The translations under genes were made by a program, and so were the position numbers. Of a DNA stretch of 64,000 nt, positions 16,552 to 25,923 are shown one piece after another. Under the pieces are notes generated by a model. The model made no database searches and was not told the DNA's origin. It saw nothing but the letters and a program-made list of their open reading frames with translations. The stretch is from Bryobacterales bacterium. Its GTDB lineage: Bacteria; Acidobacteriota; Terriglobia; Bryobacterales; Bryobacteraceae. The stretch covers positions 21,317-85,316 of the forward strand of contig JAIXKK010000004.1 in NCBI GenBank assembly GCA_026954325.1, in the 5' to 3' direction. Each line of letters starts with the position of its first letter. Position 1 is the stretch's first letter.

Positions 16552-16971
16552 GAGGAGGCCCAGACGTTCATCCTATCGTTGTTAGAGTGACGGCGTCTGG
16601 TGACGGCGCGGAAGTTGTGGTCATGCGATCCACCTGCCGTCATCCGCCATTCGCCGCTGCTGCTTACGGCGCCGGTCGCAGACCGCGGCGCGATCGGCGG
16701 GAAGTTAGCCGGCAATGCGATCGGCTTCACTAACGGTCTTCTCGGTCCAAATGCGCCGGCGCCGCGTGTTGTCCCTTTATCGAGCGGCGGGCTCCAAACT
16801 CCAATGGCGCCGGCGGGGTATCGATCTTGAAATGATATTCGATCGCGAAGAGTGGCCGTTTTTACTGCCGAAACCGCATCAGTGAAGGAATATGAGCGGC
16901 TGCTTCGCCGCATCCCGCGCAGTTGAACTGCTTGCGATGAACAAAGAATGCGTTCTTACGCCTTCTCTCGT
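16552..16971. other. 420-base intergenic stretch, nothing identified
   Basis: Between the divergent start of the M19 peptidase and the end of the cytochrome-like gene. Open frames on both strands have no recognisable motif and look random. No tRNA, strong hairpin or repeat was noticed. The segment may contain the promoter of the 16551-14216 operon, or may be a decayed gene beyond recognition. Confidence 0.5.
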
Positions 16972-17424
16972 TCAGAACAGAATGCGGCTCTTTCGTTGCT
17001 CCAGCTTTTCGCGGTCCACGCCCGGAATCGAGGCGAGTTGGGCGAGATTCGCGAAGGGCTCCTTCTGCCGGCGGGCGATGATCACGTCGGCTACGTCGTA
17101 GCGCACGCCGAGCACCCCGGTAAGTTCCTCGGCGGGCGAAGTGTTCACGTTCACAAGGGTGAGGTTTTCCAGAAAGTACGTAGTGACGCGCTCCAACTGT
17201 TCATCGGTTCCGTTGGCGCCGCGCTGCGTCATGTCCGCGAAAACGTCGTTCCAACGCTCCCAGGATCGCGGCTCTTTCAGAAATACCTTCGTCGTGTGGC
17301 ACCGGCCGCAGACTAGCTGAACTGCTTGCCGGTTCGGATCCGGCTCCGGGCCGGCTCCGAGGATCAGGGGAGCCGCCGCTGCGATGACGCCCCAGATGCG
17401 GAACCCGACAGACCCCGCGGTCAC
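16972..17424 (-). CDS. Exported heme c-binding protein with helix-hairpin-helix domain
   Basis: 150-residue exported protein. A signal sequence (about residues 1-24, FRIWGVIAAAAPLILGAG) precedes a single heme c motif CGRCH in QLVCGRCHTT, within a mini-cytochrome-like segment. The C-terminal half (NVNTSPAEELTGVLGVRY...) is a ComEA-type helix-hairpin-helix domain with the final SIPGVDREKLEQ. Similar CxxCH plus HhH proteins accompany amine-dehydrogenase-like propellers, so electron acceptance from the upstream protein is a plausible role. The CDS start overlaps the end of the upstream gene by four bases, indicating an operon. What the HhH domain binds outside the cytoplasm is unclear. Confidence 0.8.
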   Translation of the reverse strand: MTAGSVGFRIWGVIAAAAPLILGAGPEPDPNRQAVQLVCGRCHTTKVFLKEPRSWERWNDVFADMTQRGANGTDEQLERVTTYFLENLTLVNVNTSPAEELTGVLGVRYDVADVIIARRQKEPFANLAQLASIPGVDREKLEQRKSRILF

Positions 17425-18743
17425 TTGGAAGCCGTTGCCTTCCCAAGCGCGGAGAGCCGCATCCGCACGGCTTCCGGACGGCCTTCTCCGAACTGGCTCA
17501 CGGTCCGCGTCAGCTTCCCATTCGAGAACGACATCTCCAGATACTTTTCGCTGTGCATCGGCTTGCCATATTCATCCTTCATCTGGGCGACGATTTTCTT
17601 GGTCTTCAATTCGACAACATCACCCGAGGAAAGGAATGCGTACTGGCCGTTGAGGCCCATGGTGATCCAGTCCGCGGAGGCTGTCGTGGGGAAGGTCATC
17701 TTCAGCACAGGCCACTCGCCGGTGTTGTCATAGACGAGCACGCCGTAGTTGATGTTGTCCACCACCCAGATCTCGCTTTCATCCGGCGTCATGGCGATTC
17801 CGTGGCTGGGGCAGCCGTGTCCGTAAAAACGTTTGCTCAAGTCGCCCCACTGCCGTTTCCACATCGCATCCGGCGCTTCGATGCGCTTGATCACCTCGCC
17901 CGTCTTCACGTCCGCGATCTCGAAGCCGAGAAGATTGTTCAGATTGGCATAAACGCGCGTGGCGTCGTGGTTGATGACGAAGGGGCGCACATGGTCGGAA
18001 AAGGTAATGGTCTTGATGGCCTTCATGGAAGGCACGTCTCCCACGGTCATGGTGACTCCGTTCGGAGCCATGAACACGGTCTTTCCATCCGCGCTGAGCG
18101 CCATATTGTGCGCGAACATGCTCTTGGGCGCCTGGATCTTGCCCTTCAGCGTCCCGCTCTGGGCATCGATGACATACCAGAAATCCTTGAGGTCGGAGCC
18201 TACAACAAGCGTTTTTCCATCCGGCGTGACTTCGGGACGTTCGCAGCACATACCGTCGTAGGTGTTCTCCCAGGCCTTCTGATCGGCGCCCAGGTTGAAC
18301 GCCGCCAGCCGGCCTCGCGTCGCAATGTAGAACATGTTCGTGGCCACGCTTGCGGCGACCCCTGAAACTTCTTCCGGACTAATGCTCGCGGGAACATTCC
18401 AGGTGGGGATGCGCTTGACGAACTCGAAGTGGCGGTCGACATCCAGCACGACGATTCCAACGCCGTTCATTTCCGAAGAAAACTGTCCGCCGGCGGAGCC
18501 GCCCGGCAGGGCTACGTAGATGAGGCGGCGGTCGCGCTTGCCGAATCCTTTCGCGACATGCGGGCCGCTGTCACGCGGATCCGAAGACCCCGCCTGACGG
18601 TAGGGGCGCTCGGGCGTGTTGATCGCGTTCTCGAGGCGAACGCCGTCTTTTGTCGTCTGCTGTGCGGCTGCAGTGGGAGCGCCGGCGCAAAGCAAAAGCG
18701 CACACGCGGCCGGGGCGGCGAAGAGTTGGGAAAGACGAAGCAT
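17421..18743 (-). CDS. YncE/amine-dehydrogenase heavy-chain-like beta-propeller
   Basis: About 440-residue exported seven-bladed beta-propeller of the YncE type, which includes quinone-dependent amine dehydrogenase heavy chains. A signal peptide is clear (hydrophobic core ACALLLCAG, then APTAAAQQ). Repeated blade motifs of the form 'VTPDGKTLVVGSD', 'LSADGKTVFMA' and 'MTPDESEIWVVD' run through the protein. The internal ATG 18743 is preferred over the GTG 12 bases upstream because a GGAGG Shine-Dalgarno lies just before it. The heme c-HhH protein overlaps its 3' end, so the pair may form a periplasmic redox unit; no small tryptophylquinone subunit was found nearby, so enzymatic activity is uncertain. 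Confidence 0.75.
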   Translation of the reverse strand: MLRLSQLFAAPAACALLLCAGAPTAAAQQTTKDGVRLENAINTPERPYRQAGSSDPRDSGPHVAKGFGKRDRRLIYVALPGGSAGGQFSSEMNGVGIVVLDVDRHFEFVKRIPTWNVPASISPEEVSGVAASVATNMFYIATRGRLAAFNLGADQKAWENTYDGMCCERPEVTPDGKTLVVGSDLKDFWYVIDAQSGTLKGKIQAPKSMFAHNMALSADGKTVFMAPNGVTMTVGDVPSMKAIKTITFSDHVRPFVINHDATRVYANLNNLLGFEIADVKTGEVIKRIEAPDAMWKRQWGDLSKRFYGHGCPSHGIAMTPDESEIWVVDNINYGVLVYDNTGEWPVLKMTFPTTASADWITMGLNGQYAFLSSGDVVELKTKKIVAQMKDEYGKPMHSEKYLEMSFSNGKLTRTVSQFGEGRPEAVRMRLSALGKATASK

Positions 18744-18825
18744 GAAAACCTCCACTATCGAGTGTTGACTATATAACCGTGGACCGAGGCTGTCAATACT
18801 AGCCCGAGGGATCTGCCGAGGAGCG

Positions 18826-19946
18826 TCACTTCACGCGGAATTTCTCCACCGCGGCCATGTCCAGCGTCACGCCGAGTCCGGGAACAGCGGGCACGGTGTA
18901 ATAGCCGCTCTCCACCCGGAAGGGCTCCACAACAAGGTCGTCCGCCAGGCAGTGGGTAACCGAGATGCAATACTCGATGCCGGGATACGCCGCCGCCTGC
19001 TGCGCCTGGTACACCTGAGCGATGCCGCTCTGCGTTCCATACTCCACCCACAGCGGAACGCCGGTGGCTTCGGCCATCAGCGCACGCCTGGCCATGGTTC
19101 GTCCCAGTGGACCGCCGATGACAAACGCCTGGAGCAGTCCTTCCCGAATGAAGACCATCGGATCCTCGCCCATGTGCTCGGCGATCTTCAGCGGAGACTT
19201 TCCCTTCAACTGGCGGAAGGAGTCCACGTTGCGGTACTGCACGGGAGATTCCACCGCGAAGTAATTGTGGTGCTGGGCAAGGCCGTTGATAAAGTGCAGA
19301 GCGCGGCTCGGGGAGCCCCAGTTGGAATTGGCATCCGCCCAGAAGCGGTATTCCTTGGGGACCACCGCGCACATCGCCGCGGCCTGCTCCAGAGGATCCT
19401 GCCAGGGGCGCGCCTTGACCTTATGGATGCGGTAGCCGAGGCTGGCGCCGAGTTTCGCTTCCGCCGCCATCAGGTCCGGCGGAAGGCAGTGAGTCCACCA
19501 CGTATGCTGGATTCGCTTGAGGGGCGAAGGAGAGAGGAGCCGGGCGACGGAGAAGCCCGCTGCCTGGCCAAGAACATCGTGCAGGCCATGAGCACGCCTT
19601 GAATGGAATCATCCTGCCAGTAATCGACCGGGGAGTGTCCCATCATGCGCTTCAGGATGGCTTCGGTTTGGGCGGCGCTGACCAGCGATTCGCCCGTGCC
19701 CACCAGCCCTTCGTCCGTGTGAAGGCGCACGATGACGGCGCTGTAGTGTGTCTGAAAACTTCCCTGAAGGCGGTAGCTCTCTTCCCAAGCCGCGCGCACA
19801 CGTTCGGCCATGGGAATGCTGGTGGGGAGAATTTCGTACTTGCTGAAGCGCATGCGGCCGGCGGCGGAAACCACCTGGGGCGCAAGCGCCGCCGCGCCCA
19901 GACCCATGCCGAGCCGCAACAGATCTCTGCGGTTGATATCTTGCAT
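18826..19946 (-). pseudogene. Mandelate racemase/muconate lactonizing enzyme-type protein, single frameshift
   Basis: Enolase-superfamily protein of about 370 residues with a Tat signal (NRRDLLRLGMGLGAAALAP). Part one, from ATG 19946, runs through the N-terminal capping domain to VLMAC. The family sequence then continues in another frame (DVLGQAAGFSVARLL ... LPPDLMAAEAKLG) to the stop at 18826. The barrel keeps the KVK motif (IHKVKARPW), a metal-ligand Asp (WADANSNW) and Glu (FAVESPV). Restoring one C at about 19578-19582 (TGC CAC GAT) joins the frames. With one lesion and otherwise intact catalytic sequence, either a recent mutation or a read error is possible. Confidence 0.75.
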
Positions 19947-20077
19947 GGCAACCAGTGTATGAAATTGACGCTTCCGGCGTTTGCCTCCTGGCCCGCACAG
20001 GGGCCGCCGCCCCTGAAGCCCAGTGCGGACTCGCAACGTGGCCCGGCGGCCCGAGCCTCCGTTTTGCGGGCGAGTCC

Positions 20078-21070
20078 TCAAAAGGGAGTGGGCCACCCGG
20101 GATACCAGCGCAGTACGTTGCCGGTGAGGCTGCCGATGAAGATCAGATGCTCCGGCGTCACGTGGATGGAATGGCCGGGACTCTCGAGCGCGCCAAGAAT
20201 TCTTCCGGTGGCGATATCGACGCGGAAGATTCGCCCGCCGAGCGTGTTCAACGCCCCGGCCTCGACGTTTTCCCTGTGGGTGATCATCCACAGTTCGTCG
20301 TTCGGCGTAATGAAGAGGTCTTGCGTGGACCCGAGATGCGTCCACATGCGCAGAAACTTGCCCTCGGGAGTGAACATCTGGATGCGATTGTTCTCTCGAT
20401 CGCTGACATAGACCGTGCCCTTGGAGTCCACTTGCACGGAGTGGGGCGTGTTGAATTCTCCCGGTCCGCGGCCGGGCTTGCCCCATTCGAATTCATACTT
20501 CCCATCCTTTGAAAACTTGACGATGCGCGTGTTGCCATAGCCATCGGACACATAGAAGCCGCCATCATGAGCAAAGGCGATGTCCGTGGGCTTGTTGAAG
20601 GTGTCGTGGGATGCTCCGGCCTGTCCCTTCTTACCGAGCGTCAGCAGCAGTTTCCCTTCCTGCGTGAACTTCATCACCTGGTGACTTCCGGCATCCGTCG
20701 TCCAGACGTTGCCAGTTGGGTCTATCCGCAATCCATGGGGCGAAGTGAACGCGCCCTTTCCCCAGGAGCGAAGATAGCGGCCGTCGGCGTCGAAGATCAT
20801 CACGGGATCGGCGTGCAGGCCGCGGTGAAAGACAAACACTGCGTCCTTTGCGTTGACGGCGACGGCGGAGACGCGCCCGAACTTCCAGCCCGGCGGCATC
20901 GTATCGCTTTCCCGCGCCGCGGAAACTGGTCCCACCAACTCCTCGCCGAAGCGAAGATTGACGCGATATTTCAATAGCGGGCCGTCATGCGGAGCCCAAC
21001 CCTGTTGACCGGCTGCGAGCATTGTCATAGAAAATAACGGAAGTAGCAATCTCACCTGGGCGAGAATCAT
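20078..21070 (-). CDS. Secreted NHL-repeat six-bladed beta-propeller
   Basis: 330-residue exported protein made of NHL repeats, like the lyase domain of peptidyl-alpha-hydroxyglycine alpha-amidating lyase and related propellers. The signal peptide is residues 1-21 (VRLLLPLFSMTMLAAG). Blades show the pattern 'hGLRIDPTGNVWTTDAGSHQV', 'DIAFAHDGGFYVSDGYGN' and 'SVQVDSKGTVYVSDRENNR', each with the D-x-x-N/G turn. Function is unknown; in this kind of genome such proteins occur near secreted hydrolases. It is divergent from the M19 peptidase at 21106, with only 35 bases between them. Confidence 0.82.
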   Translation of the reverse strand: MILAQVRLLLPLFSMTMLAAGQQGWAPHDGPLLKYRVNLRFGEELVGPVSAARESDTMPPGWKFGRVSAVAVNAKDAVFVFHRGLHADPVMIFDADGRYLRSWGKGAFTSPHGLRIDPTGNVWTTDAGSHQVMKFTQEGKLLLTLGKKGQAGASHDTFNKPTDIAFAHDGGFYVSDGYGNTRIVKFSKDGKYEFEWGKPGRGPGEFNTPHSVQVDSKGTVYVSDRENNRIQMFTPEGKFLRMWTHLGSTQDLFITPNDELWMITHRENVEAGALNTLGGRIFRVDIATGRILGALESPGHSIHVTPEHLIFIGSLTGNVLRWYPGWPTPF

Positions 21071-21105
21071 ATCAGGATCTTGGATACACTGTTGGCTTCC
21101 GCATC

Positions 21106-22272
21106 ATGTCTTTGAAAAGTTCTCTCCTCTTTCTGGTGTGCGCCACGCCGGTTCTTTGCCAGACGCCGCCGCGGTTCGTGATGGACGGCCACATTCACGT
21201 GATGACACGGCAACTGCTGCAAGGTCTCGACATCGGGCAACGCTATTCCGACGGGCATTTTGATCTGCCGCGCGCCCGCCAGGGCGGGCTGAGCGCGATG
21301 TTCTTTTCGGTGTACACGCCCGAGCCGTATTATCCCGGCCGTCTCGAAGTGAAGAACACATTCCGCGTGATGGAACTGGCGCTCGAACAGATCCAGAAGA
21401 ACAAGGACGTCATCGAGCTTGCGCGGAACGCTTCCGACATCGAGCGCATTCACCGCGCGGGGAAAATGGCGGCGTTCCTCGACCTGGAAGGCAGCTTCGA
21501 CCTCGACGGCGATTTGTACCTGCTGCGCGCGCTCTACCGGCTTGGCCTGCGCTCGCTGCAACTCACCGCCCACAACAAGACCAATGCGTTCATTGATTCC
21601 TGCTGCGATGCGAGCCGCTGGGGCGGATTGAACGCGCACGGGCGCGCCGTGGTGGAGGAGATGAACCGCCTGGGAATGGTCATCAACGTGGCGCACGCCT
21701 CCGATGAAGCCATCCTGCAAACGGCCGCCGCCAGTCGCCAACCCGTCATCTACAGTCACGGCGGATTCCGCGCCATCGTCGATACGCCGCGCTGCATCAC
21801 CGACAAGGCTGCCAAGGCGCTGGCGGCCAAAGGCGGCGTGATCGGGATTCAGTTCGGCAGCACGTTTAACAATCCGAAGTACGCGGCATGGGTGCGATCG
21901 AAACAGGCTGCCGCGCCGAAGCCGGGCGGCCCGCCGCGCGCTCCCGCGCTCACCTTGGCGGAAGTGGACAAAGAAGTGGCGCGCGGATTGCCGTTCGTAT
22001 TCAAGGGAGTGATCCCGGATGAGTATTGGATGGGCACGGATCAGCTTGCCCGCGTCATCGACTACGGCGTGCGCCTGGTGGGCGAAGACCACATCGCACT
22101 CGGCTCGGATTTTGACGGCGGTCCGCCCCTGCCGCGCCAGATCCATGACGTGAGCGATTACCCCGAAATGGCGAAAGCGATGCGGCAACTCGGGTATTCA
22201 GACGAGCGGATTGAGAAGATCGCGGGCGGAAACTGGCTGCGCGTGATCCGGCAAGTGACGGAAGGCCGCTGA
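21106..22272 (+). CDS. Exported membrane dipeptidase-like peptidase (M19)
   Basis: 388-residue M19 zinc peptidase with a signal peptide (LLFLVCATPVLC, possibly a lipobox-like C at 18). The metal motif MDGHIHV, the bridging Glu (DLEGSFDLDG), the histidines (NVAHASDEA, YSHGGFRA) and the active-site SDFDGG are all present. An Ala/Pro-rich insertion at residues 260-285 is unusual. Its stop overlaps the ATG of the CocE-like gene by one base, so the two form an operon: an exported dipeptidase plus an exported acyl or prolyl hydrolase suggests extracellular peptide breakdown. It is the second M19 gene in the window and differs from the first by being secreted. Confidence 0.9.
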   Translation: MSLKSSLLFLVCATPVLCQTPPRFVMDGHIHVMTRQLLQGLDIGQRYSDGHFDLPRARQGGLSAMFFSVYTPEPYYPGRLEVKNTFRVMELALEQIQKNKDVIELARNASDIERIHRAGKMAAFLDLEGSFDLDGDLYLLRALYRLGLRSLQLTAHNKTNAFIDSCCDASRWGGLNAHGRAVVEEMNRLGMVINVAHASDEAILQTAAASRQPVIYSHGGFRAIVDTPRCITDKAAKALAAKGGVIGIQFGSTFNNPKYAAWVRSKQAAAPKPGGPPRAPALTLAEVDKEVARGLPFVFKGVIPDEYWMGTDQLARVIDYGVRLVGEDHIALGSDFDGGPPLPRQIHDVSDYPEMAKAMRQLGYSDERIEKIAGGNWLRVIRQVTEGR

Positions 22273-23936
22273 TGCGTCCGCTGCCATTCTTTCTGCTTTG
22301 CGCGGCGCCGGCCGCGGTTGCGTTCTCCCAGCAGCAGGTGGACATCGCGCCGGTGGCCGAACAGCACGTCATGGTCCCCATGCGCGACGGAACGAAGCTT
22401 TCCGTCTATCTGTTCCTGCCGCCTGGAAAAGGGCCTTGGCCCGTGTTGTACGAACAGCGCTATTCGAATGTCACCGTCCCCTCCAGCCGCAAGAACTACG
22501 CCGCGCTGGCGATGAAGGGATATGTGGTGGCGGCCGAAAACTTTCGCGGCGCGCAGCAATCCGAGGGCGTCTACACCGGCTACCGCGCCTTGAGTTGGGG
22601 CGAACGGCAAGACGGCTACGACACCGTCGAGTGGCTCGCCCGGCAGCCATGGTCGAACGGGAAGATCGGAACGTTTGGCGGCTCACAGGCGGGGTATGCG
22701 CAGAATTTTCTGGCCGTGACACAGCCTCCGCACCTGGTTGCCCAGTACATGACGGACACGGGACAGAGCCTGTTCCACCTGGGCTATCGCAGAGGCGGAA
22801 CCACAAGAAGAATGGCCTTCGACGAGGCGCGGGATCCGCGCGATGCCGTGAATCTGAACCTGATGATGTTCCGCCATCCCGCGTATGACGATTACTGGCG
22901 GCTCGAAGACACCACGCTGCATTTCGACAAGATGAATGTTCCCTGCTTCACGCTGGGAAGCTGGTATGACTTCATGAACGTCGGCTCCATCGAAAGCTAT
23001 GCCGGGCGCCGGCATCATGGTGGACATCAATCACGCGGCCGGCAGCATCTGTTGATCGGCCCCTGGCTGCACGGTTCCAGTTATCGCCACACCGGTCCGG
23101 TGGGGGATCTGGTGTATCCGGCCAATTCGATCTTCCCCGTGTGGGAACACATGGGCCGCTGGTTTGATCACTACTTGAAGGGAATCGACAACGGCGTGGA
23201 GCGCGAACCCGTAGTCCGCTACTACGTGATGGGAGCAGTGGGGGAAGGGGAAAACGGCGCTCCGGGCAATGTATGGCGCGAGGCTGCTGACTGGCCGGCG
23301 CCGGCGCGCGAGACAGCCTATTACTTCGAAGCGCCTTCCTCCGGCACGGCGGGGGCGCTATCGACACGCAAACCCAAAGGACCCGTTGCCACCACCTATC
23401 AAAGCGACCCGGCGCATCCGGCGCCCATTCCCGGCCGCGCCTTTCCGGGCGCGCGAGACGCGCGGGCATTCGAGAACTATCCGGACGTGCGAACCTTCAC
23501 AACCGGCGTCCTACGGAAGCCCGTGGAGTGGACCGGCAAAGTGCGGGCGGAACTCTATGTTTCCTCCACCGCCCCGGATGCGGATTTCATTGTGCGCGTA
23601 ACCGATGTGTATCCCGACGGGCGGTCTATTCTGATCATCGACGGCGTCCGCCGCGCGCGTTTTCGCGATTCCTGGGAGCGCGAGGTGTTCATGAAGCCGG
23701 GCGAAGTCTACAAGGTCGCTTTTGACGTGGGGTACCTGAGCCAGATCTTCAACCGCGGGCATCGCATCCGCATCAGCGTGGGGAGCACCGGAGCGCCGTT
23801 CTATGACCCCAATCCGCAAACCGGGGAACCACTGACGTACGAACGCCCCGCGAAAATGCTGGCGGGTACGATGACGCTGCATCATCAGGGACCGCATGCC
23901 TCGCGCATCCTTGCTCCCGTGCACGCGGGCAGGTGA
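22272..23936 (+). CDS. CocE/NonD-family serine hydrolase (Xaa-Pro dipeptidyl-peptidase-like)
   Basis: 554-residue secreted alpha/beta hydrolase of the S15/CocE type, which includes acyl esterases, glutaryl-acylases and X-Pro dipeptidyl peptidases. A signal peptide (residues 1-20) is followed by the hydrolase core with nucleophile Ser138 in GTFGGSQAGY; the acid and base come from later motifs, the His plausibly in the YRHTGP region. The C-terminal third (from about residue 360) is the jelly-roll X-Pro DPP C domain, ending with an R-I-S-V-G motif. It overlaps the M19 gene by one base, forming a secreted peptide-degradation operon. Confidence 0.88.
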   Translation: MRPLPFFLLCAAPAAVAFSQQQVDIAPVAEQHVMVPMRDGTKLSVYLFLPPGKGPWPVLYEQRYSNVTVPSSRKNYAALAMKGYVVAAENFRGAQQSEGVYTGYRALSWGERQDGYDTVEWLARQPWSNGKIGTFGGSQAGYAQNFLAVTQPPHLVAQYMTDTGQSLFHLGYRRGGTTRRMAFDEARDPRDAVNLNLMMFRHPAYDDYWRLEDTTLHFDKMNVPCFTLGSWYDFMNVGSIESYAGRRHHGGHQSRGRQHLLIGPWLHGSSYRHTGPVGDLVYPANSIFPVWEHMGRWFDHYLKGIDNGVEREPVVRYYVMGAVGEGENGAPGNVWREAADWPAPARETAYYFEAPSSGTAGALSTRKPKGPVATTYQSDPAHPAPIPGRAFPGARDARAFENYPDVRTFTTGVLRKPVEWTGKVRAELYVSSTAPDADFIVRVTDVYPDGRSILIIDGVRRARFRDSWEREVFMKPGEVYKVAFDVGYLSQIFNRGHRIRISVGSTGAPFYDPNPQTGEPLTYERPAKMLAGTMTLHHQGPHASRILAPVHAGR

Positions 23937-23942
23937 GGGTGG

Positions 23943-25076
23943 CTACTTCAGCGCGAGAAACTTCACGCACATCGGCGCGGGCACTTCCACCGTCTGCCCC
24001 GTGGGCGTGAGCCGTCCGGTCTTCTTGTCGATGCGGAACACGACAATGTTGTTGCTGTCCTGGTTCTCGGCAAGCAGAAACGACCCCGTGGGGTCGATGC
24101 CGAAATTGCGCGGAACTTTGCCCTGCGTGGACACATTCTCAATCAGCGTCAACTTGCCGTTGGGCGCGATGGAGAAGACCGCGATGGTGTCATGCACGCG
24201 ATTCGATCCGTAGAGGAATTTCCCCGAAGGATGCACCTGTACTTCCGCCGTGGAGAGGGCATCCGTTACTTTCACGCCCTCGGGAAGCGTCGAGACGGTC
24301 TGAATTTCCTTCAGCACCCCGGCCTGGGCATCGTAATCGAACGCCGTCACCGTACAGGAGATTTCGTTGATCACATAGCCGTACTTGCCGTTGGGATGAA
24401 AAGCGAAATGCCGCGGGCCGGAACGCGGGGCCACCTTGGTGAACGGCGGATTGTTAGGCGTGATGGTCCCGGCGGCGGCATCGAACCGGTAAACCAGCAG
24501 TTCATCCAAGCCGAGATCGGCGGCAATGGCAAACCGGTTGTCAGGCGACGGATTGAAGGAGTGGGCGTGCGGTCCGCCTTGCCTCTTGGCATCGGCCACC
24601 GTGCCGGTGTGTTGCGCGAAAGACACCGATTCCCGAAGCCTGCCGTCGGGCTCAATGGGCAGCACGGCGACGCTCCCGCTACCGTAGTTTGCGACGAGTA
24701 CGGCTTTGCCCGTGCGATCCACCCGCACGTAGCATGGCCCATCGCCCTTCGAGGACACGGTGTTCAGCAGAGTCAGCTTGCCGGTCTTGGCGTCAATCTG
24801 AAAGGCGCTCACGGCGCCGCCCTTCGCTTCGGCAACAGCATAGAGAAAACGCCGGTTAGGGTGCAGCGCGATAAACGAGGCACGCCTTGCCTCCGCCGCC
24901 AGCCCGAGAGGCTCCAGTTTCCCGCTCTTCGAATCGAAGCGAAACGCGTAGATCCCTTTGCTGTTCCGGCCCGCTGTGCCGACGTAGGCAATGTAGTCGG
25001 CTCCCGGGGCGGTAAACGGCGCCGCCAGCGCGGCGAAGCAGGCGAGGGCCAAAACGGATCGCAAAGAAGTGAGCAT
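23943..25076 (-). CDS. Lactonase-family protein (6-phosphogluconolactonase-like, YbhE/Pgl type), exported
   Basis: 377-residue seven-bladed beta-propeller of the lactonase (PF10282-type) family. ATG 25076 gives a good signal peptide (SVLALACFAALAAPF) and is preferred to the ATG 36 bases upstream. Family motifs include YVGTAGRNSKG near the N-terminus, HPNRRFLYAV, GGPHAHSF and the conserved GPRHFAFHPNGKY. Cytoplasmic members hydrolyse 6-phosphogluconolactone, but this one is exported, so the substrate is probably another sugar lactone. It is convergent with the CocE-like gene (six-base gap). Confidence 0.85.
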   Translation of the reverse strand: MLTSLRSVLALACFAALAAPFTAPGADYIAYVGTAGRNSKGIYAFRFDSKSGKLEPLGLAAEARRASFIALHPNRRFLYAVAEAKGGAVSAFQIDAKTGKLTLLNTVSSKGDGPCYVRVDRTGKAVLVANYGSGSVAVLPIEPDGRLRESVSFAQHTGTVADAKRQGGPHAHSFNPSPDNRFAIAADLGLDELLVYRFDAAAGTITPNNPPFTKVAPRSGPRHFAFHPNGKYGYVINEISCTVTAFDYDAQAGVLKEIQTVSTLPEGVKVTDALSTAEVQVHPSGKFLYGSNRVHDTIAVFSIAPNGKLTLIENVSTQGKVPRNFGIDPTGSFLLAENQDSNNIVVFRIDKKTGRLTPTGQTVEVPAPMCVKFLALK

Positions 25077-25173
25077 GACCTTATGAGATCGCAGGATGGC
25101 CCGCCGGCGCAAATCGGGGTCTGCCCGGCGGCCTTCGGCAACGGCCGGTTGTTACACTGAAAGCTCACACATT

Positions 25174-25923
25174 ATGAGAAAACCGCTCATGGCCGGCAAT
25201 TGGAAAATGTACAAGACCGCCGGCGAAACAACCGCGTTCTTTGAGAAATTTCTTCCCCTGGTGGCCTCATCCACGCATTGCGATATCGTCATTGCCGCTC
25301 CGTTCGTGAATCTGCCCGCCGCCGTCGCCGTCGCGGCGGGGAGCCGCGTCGAGGTAGGGGCGCAGAACCTGTTCTGGGCGAAGGAAGGCGCTTACACCGG
25401 CGAGGTTTCAGGCCCCATGCTTTCGGCGATCGGCTGCCGCTGGGTCATCATCGGACACAGCGAACGGCGTCAGCATTTCGGCGAGACCGACGAGACCGTC
25501 CTCAAGCGGACCAAAGCCGCGCTCGAACATGGCCTCAAGCCCATCGTATGCGCCGGCGAGCGGTTGGAAGAGCGGGAGTCCGGCAATACGGACAAGGTTC
25601 TCCAGACGCAGTTCGAGGGCGGCATCGCCGGTTTGAGCGAAGCCGAGTTTGCCAGGGTGACCATCGCCTACGAACCGGTTTGGGCGATTGGAACCGGAAA
25701 AACAGCAACGCCCGATATGGCGGCCGATGCCCATCGGTTTCTACGAGGCCTGGTATCAGCCAGGTATGGCGCCGAAGCCGCATCGGGAACGCGTATCCTG
25801 TACGGGGGCAGCGTGAAGCCGGACAATGCGAGGGGACTGATGGCGCAGCCGGAAATCGACGGCGCGCTGGTGGGGGGCGCAAGTCTGGATGCCGCTTCCT
25901 TTGCCACCATCGTCAACTTCTAA
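25174..25923 (+). CDS. tpiA: Triosephosphate isomerase
   Basis: 249-residue glycolytic enzyme interconverting dihydroxyacetone phosphate and glyceraldehyde 3-phosphate. All active-site residues are visible: Asn9/Lys11 in AGNWKMYK, the electrophile His in IIGHSERRQ, the base Glu in AYEPVWAIGTG, and the phosphate-binding GGSVKPDN and GALVGGASLD loops. ATG 25174 is the true start; longer in-frame extensions are spurious. A TACACT -10-like box lies 15-20 bases upstream. The neighbour on the far side is the XerC-type recombinase, convergent, with a pair of direct repeats between them. Confidence 0.97.
   Translation: MRKPLMAGNWKMYKTAGETTAFFEKFLPLVASSTHCDIVIAAPFVNLPAAVAVAAGSRVEVGAQNLFWAKEGAYTGEVSGPMLSAIGCRWVIIGHSERRQHFGETDETVLKRTKAALEHGLKPIVCAGERLEERESGNTDKVLQTQFEGGIAGLSEAEFARVTIAYEPVWAIGTGKTATPDMAADAHRFLRGLVSARYGAEAASGTRILYGGSVKPDNARGLMAQPEIDGALVGGASLDAASFATIVNF

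Noticed and set aside
16600..16830. 76-codon frame in the 16.6 kb gap
   Set aside because: No ribosome site, no family signal; possibly random.
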